A DNA stretch of 21,689 nt from a virus: positions 1 to 21,689 of IMG/VR virus record IMGVR_UViG_3300020446_000095, one strand, 5' to 3'. The notes beneath the pieces were generated by a model. That model was not told where the DNA came from and did no database searches. It was given only the letters and a program-made list of their open reading frames with translations. Every line of letters starts with the position of its first letter. Position 1 is the first letter of the stretch. This document shows, piece after piece, positions 19,019 to 21,689 of this stretch. The position numbers and the translations under genes were made by a program.

Positions 19019-19399
19019 ATGCCTAATTACAAAACTCAATGGAATAAAGGTAAGGTGTTTAGCCTTGCTGAAAAAATTAAATATTATCCAAACAGAATTA
19101 GTAACGAAAAAATATTTGTGACTAATTCATCTTACAAATCCAAACATAGAATGAAGAAACGCATCATTGAAGAAAAGTTACTTCCCATAGTTGATAGATG
19201 TAATCACTGTGGACAAGGTTTAGTATGGAACAACAAACCCTTGGTTCTTGAGTTGGAGCATAAAGATGGAGTCAATAACAATAACAATTTAGATAATCTT
19301 GAAATGCTTTGTCCTAATTGTCACTCACAAACAAAGACATACAAAAGCAAAAACATTGTTTATCAGATAAAAAAAGGGAAGAACAAGTCTTCCCTTTAG
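19019..19399 (+). CDS. Free-standing HNH homing-type endonuclease
   Basis: This 126-residue protein has the zinc-HNH fold. A basic N-terminus is followed by CNHCGQG, LELEHKDGVNNNNNLDNLEMLCPNCHSQTKTY: two CxxC pairs, the catalytic His of LEHKDG, and the NLDNLEMLCPNCH end. This family cuts DNA and often moves as a selfish homing gene between phages. Signs of that here are its isolation in a noncoding stretch, its Lys/Asn-rich composition and its place at the border of two opposed modules. The Shine-Dalgarno is weak. Its 3' end contains an intrinsic terminator for the opposite strand. Confidence 0.88.
   Translation: MPNYKTQWNKGKVFSLAEKIKYYPNRISNEKIFVTNSSYKSKHRMKKRIIEEKLLPIVDRCNHCGQGLVWNNKPLVLELEHKDGVNNNNNLDNLEMLCPNCHSQTKTYKSKNIVYQIKKGKNKSSL
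19369..19397 (-). terminator. Intrinsic terminator for primase-helicase transcription
   Basis: On the minus strand a 10-bp perfect stem (AAAGGGAAGA/TCTTCCCTTT, 5-nt loop) is followed by T7. It lies about 70 nt beyond the primase-helicase stop and within the final codons of the convergent HNH gene. A weaker hairpin (19414-19435) lies between. On the plus strand, the stem overlaps the HNH stop codon. Confidence 0.75.
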
Positions 19400-19463
19400 T
19401 TGATAAAGCAAAACAAAGGGCGAGGTAACGCCTTTGGTCTACACTATATGTAGCAGTAGTGGT

Positions 19464-21242
19464 CTAAAAAGGCAAGTCATCGTCATCTTTATATGGCATC
19501 TTGATCTTTTTAGGTTCCACTATTGTAGGCTTAATAATCTTTGGTTCGACATATTCATTGTAATGACTTGTATCAGTATCAAAAGATAACTCTGTTGAGC
19601 CTTGTTTACCTATCCAGTTAAAACGCATCTTCCATATTATTATCTGAGTTACATCATCTAAGTCTGGTCTTGGTCTATGCACTGTCATTCCACAGTCCGA
19701 CTTACTAAACCATGCTGATGATCCTGATATATCATATCCTTTTGGTGGTGGTACTTTACCAGTGCTATCACGCATCATCTTAGTTGGGTGAGCTACAAAC
19801 CAAACGTGAACACCATAAGACTGAGCAAACACTCTTAGTCTTGTTAACATATCGGAGATGTAATCTGTTTCCGACATATTGTTAGCCTTGGTTATATAGT
19901 TGTATGGATCGATAACCACACCACGAATACCATAGCGCATGACGGATACTCGAAGTCTTTCGATGATGCTATCAAGGCTAGTCAGGCTGCCATCACGTTG
20001 ATACAAGAAAGAAAAGTGTTCAGATACAAAGTCTTTACCTTTTTGTAATTCCTCTTGGCTCATTCTTGGCTTCTCACCTTCATAGAAAGGCTTGCCGATA
20101 TACTTCGATATAAGCTTGGCTATATGCACCTTCGGTTCGTTCTCGAAGCTACAGATGGAGAACTTCCAATCAAACTCTCTTGCCATGTTCATCATGACGG
20201 AATCAATAAACTCAGACTTACCTGATGAAGGGTGTCCTGTAACAATAGTGAGCTGCCCTTCAACAATGCTATAGTATTCATCAACACTGGGATAGCCTGT
20301 GCTTTTGCCTTTACCAAATCCCTTGGCATATATCTCATTCACTTCTTCATAGAAGTCTGATGGACTATACAAGCCTGCGACTGGATAAGGTTGAGCGTTA
20401 TCGACAATATTTTTAAGAAGGTCTTTACCATGCTGCACAATAACATCATTAGCGTCTTTGCAGCCTTCAGGATATTCTAGCTTCCAACATTTATCTTTGC
20501 CAATACGTCTAGCCATTTCTTCAGCCATAGCTATACCTGCCGAATCATTATCAGTGGCTATGATGACCTTCTCTACGCTTTCTATGATGTCCTTGGCGTT
20601 CCAGATAAAACGAAACTTGTTATCGTCTGATGGATCGATACGACCATCTGTTACCTTCATGATAGCACCATGAGGAACTGAGCATACATTGTCTACAGAT
20701 GCCTCTATAAAAGCGCAGCAATCCATCTCACCTTCACATATTATCAAAGGCTCTTCAGGGTTTATGTTATCGATGTTAAAGAAGGTTTTAGGTGATCCAT
20801 CACAAGCAAAACCTTTCTCGCTGATAGACCTGATTTTAGACGCATACTTGTGACCATTCGATTGATAAGGAAACGTAATACATTCGGTTCTTGATCCTAC
20901 ACTTTGTATGTAATTGTGTGTTGTTTTTATGCCTAACTTTTCTGCTGTTTGCTCTGTTATTCCTCTTGATTTTAACCATTCTAAACCTTTATCAGACAAT
21001 GGCTGCACATCATTCAACCTAACCAACTCCATACCGAATACCTCTCCTTTATTATCGAATCTTTTTGCACCTGAAGTGCCACAGTGATGACACATATAGA
21101 CAAATTTATCTGCTGTAATATTAACAGATAATGTCTTTAAATTTTTCTTTTTTCTGTTTTGACAATCGACACTTGGGCAACGCAGTTTATACTGTCCAAT
21201 ACTATACCCATGTATCGTGTCGAGAATACTTTCTACGTTCAC
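19464..21242 (-). CDS. Bifunctional DNA primase-helicase (T7 gp4-like)
   Basis: This 592-residue protein combines primase and replicative helicase. An N-terminal zinc ribbon (Cys22, 27, 51, 54) precedes the TOPRIM domain with IICEGEMDCCAF (about 167-178) and IIATDNDSAGIAMAEEMA (about 227-244). The RecA-like helicase domain has Walker A GHPSSGKS (336-343), Walker B GVVIDPYN (441-448), and VHVWFVAHPTKMMRD, the 'H3' region. It starts at GTG 21242, after GAGGTG. The last residues are acidic, KDDDDLPF, closely resembling the SSB C-terminal tip (DDDIPF). A promoter with an overlapping inverted repeat lies just upstream, and a terminator lies in the HNH gene downstream. Confidence 0.95.
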   Translation of the reverse strand: MNVESILDTIHGYSIGQYKLRCPSVDCQNRKKKNLKTLSVNITADKFVYMCHHCGTSGAKRFDNKGEVFGMELVRLNDVQPLSDKGLEWLKSRGITEQTAEKLGIKTTHNYIQSVGSRTECITFPYQSNGHKYASKIRSISEKGFACDGSPKTFFNIDNINPEEPLIICEGEMDCCAFIEASVDNVCSVPHGAIMKVTDGRIDPSDDNKFRFIWNAKDIIESVEKVIIATDNDSAGIAMAEEMARRIGKDKCWKLEYPEGCKDANDVIVQHGKDLLKNIVDNAQPYPVAGLYSPSDFYEEVNEIYAKGFGKGKSTGYPSVDEYYSIVEGQLTIVTGHPSSGKSEFIDSVMMNMAREFDWKFSICSFENEPKVHIAKLISKYIGKPFYEGEKPRMSQEELQKGKDFVSEHFSFLYQRDGSLTSLDSIIERLRVSVMRYGIRGVVIDPYNYITKANNMSETDYISDMLTRLRVFAQSYGVHVWFVAHPTKMMRDSTGKVPPPKGYDISGSSAWFSKSDCGMTVHRPRPDLDDVTQIIIWKMRFNWIGKQGSTELSFDTDTSHYNEYVEPKIIKPTIVEPKKIKMPYKDDDDLPF

Positions 21243-21266
21243 GATTCACCTCATTTGTTTTGCTTC

Positions 21267-21299
21267 GACCAGAATAGTAAATAATTTTTTTCTGGTCAA
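21267..21299 (-). promoter_or_regulatory. Promoter of primase-helicase with overlapping inverted repeat
   Basis: Minus-strand TTGACC (plus 21294-21299) and TATTCT (plus 21271-21276) are spaced 17 nt, a plausible sigma-70 promoter. The perfect inverted repeat GACCAGAA/TTCTGGTC (21267-21274 with 21290-21297) overlaps both boxes, so a bound dimer would block polymerase. An AT-rich spacer lies between. It is 25-57 nt upstream of the GTG start. Confidence 0.6.
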
Positions 21300-21320
21300 C
21301 TTAGAAAAACACAGTACAAT

Positions 21321-21381
21321 ACATGGTATACCATGTTACATGATATACCTATTATAATGATATACTACTTGGTATACCATG
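21321..21381. promoter_or_regulatory. GGTATACC palindrome array, copy B
   Basis: The perfect 16-bp palindrome ACATGGTATACCATGT (21321-21336) is identical to that at 9230-9245. It is followed by TGATATACCT (21341-21350), TGATATACT (21358-21366) and TTGGTATACCATG (21369-21381). The last two lie in the end of the resolvase gene (codons of its HGIPSSISL ending); the first two lie between the two genes, upstream of the primase-helicase promoter. Confidence 0.7.
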
Positions 21382-21689
21382 ACTATCAAATGGTGTCAGC
21401 CGTATGATAGCTCTTGGGTTCTCCTTGTCTAATCCCCAATAGATTGTTTTCTTTTTGACTTGCCTATCATTTTTATACACAAGACCTTGAAGGCAATCCA
21501 AGATTAAACTCTCGTCTAAGTCTGGTCTTCTCGAAGCGTAGTAGATCATGATGTCTATAGCTACATCACACTCTATTATTGGATCAAGTTGTGGACATTG
21601 TTTCTTAAATCCATTGACATACGATAATGCCTTTTTAGATTTTATCGGCACTATCCTGTTATGTATCTTTACAAGCTTTCTTTGATTGG
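21352..21689 (-). CDS. RusA-like Holliday junction resolvase (5' end outside window)
   Basis: The visible 112 codons end with ASRRPDLDESLILDCLQGLVYKNDRQVKKKTIYWG. This is the RusA signature of acidic residues in 'RPDLD', 'LILDCL' and 'KNDRQV', corresponding to the catalytic Asp residues that bind Mg2+ and cut Holliday junctions. A GTG at 21651 could be read as a start, but the frame stays open to the window edge and those residues (NQRKLVKIHNRIVPIKSKKA) fit the RusA N-terminus, so the gene almost certainly continues outside. In phages such enzymes resolve branched DNA before packaging. Its stop lies in the palindrome array, and it is likely transcribed toward the primase-helicase. Confidence 0.85.
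   Translation of the reverse strand, partial: NQRKLVKIHNRIVPIKSKKALSYVNGFKKQCPQLDPIIECDVAIDIMIYYASRRPDLDESLILDCLQGLVYKNDRQVKKKTIYWGLDKENPRAIIRLTPFDSHGIPSSISL

Noticed and set aside
21649-21651. GTG 21651 as start of the RusA-like protein
   Set aside because: The frame remains open to the window edge, and the residues before it fit the RusA N-terminus, so the gene is partial.

Overview
The window is a piece of a tailed double-stranded DNA bacteriophage genome (Caudoviricetes). It has an AT-rich base composition and the tightly packed small genes typical of a marine phage. The terminase, portal, scaffold and capsid genes, the primase-helicase and the cell-wall hydrolase show it is a phage. No integrase, repressor, tRNA or host gene is visible, so nothing here points to a temperate lifestyle. 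A SleB-type endolysin and strong Shine-Dalgarno sites suggest a Gram-negative host, possibly an alphaproteobacterium, but the host cannot be fixed from this sequence.

Region 1 (1-9120, minus strand) is the packaging and head module. In the direction of transcription it runs: small HNH protein, large terminase, two small basic proteins sharing a C-terminal KMRGGG motif, P22-like portal, a 61-residue protein, GroES-like co-chaperonin, scaffold, a 144-residue protein, a decoration-like protein, major capsid protein, and two further virion-type proteins, the last cut by the window edge. Genes overlap or nearly touch, so this looks like one late operon. A GC-rich hairpin lies just after the capsid gene.

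Region 2 (9121-10649) is regulatory and packaging DNA. It holds an array of GGTATACC palindromes, a plus-strand membrane/coiled-coil gene, a 36-base alternating pyrimidine-purine tract running into a G-rich block, the small terminase gene (minus), a plus-strand promoter, and a leader of about 310 nt that looks structured.

Region 3 (10650-18469, plus strand) is a long operon of small genes, most of unknown function. It includes an ArdC-like antirestriction protein, small zinc-binding proteins, a DUF7694-like protein, a SleB-type endolysin, and a short membrane protein directly after the endolysin that is a holin candidate. A second promoter at 14641-14668 shares a 16-base core with the first. 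Hairpins with an AAGGCAGC-type stem recur at gene ends, and many genes share an AAGGAAAATCAAA-like leader. The operon ends at a clear intrinsic terminator (18532-18559).

Region 4 (18571-21689) has a Cys-rich small gene and an HNH endonuclease on the plus strand. Convergent to these on the minus strand are a primase-helicase and a RusA-like Holliday junction resolvase whose 5' end is outside the window. The primase-helicase has an acidic tail resembling the SSB C-terminus. The GGTATACC palindrome array of region 2 reappears upstream of this gene, including an identical 16-base perfect palindrome about 12.1 kb away. This pair of arrays is the most interesting unexplained feature of the window, followed by the recurring intercistronic hairpins and the structured leader.
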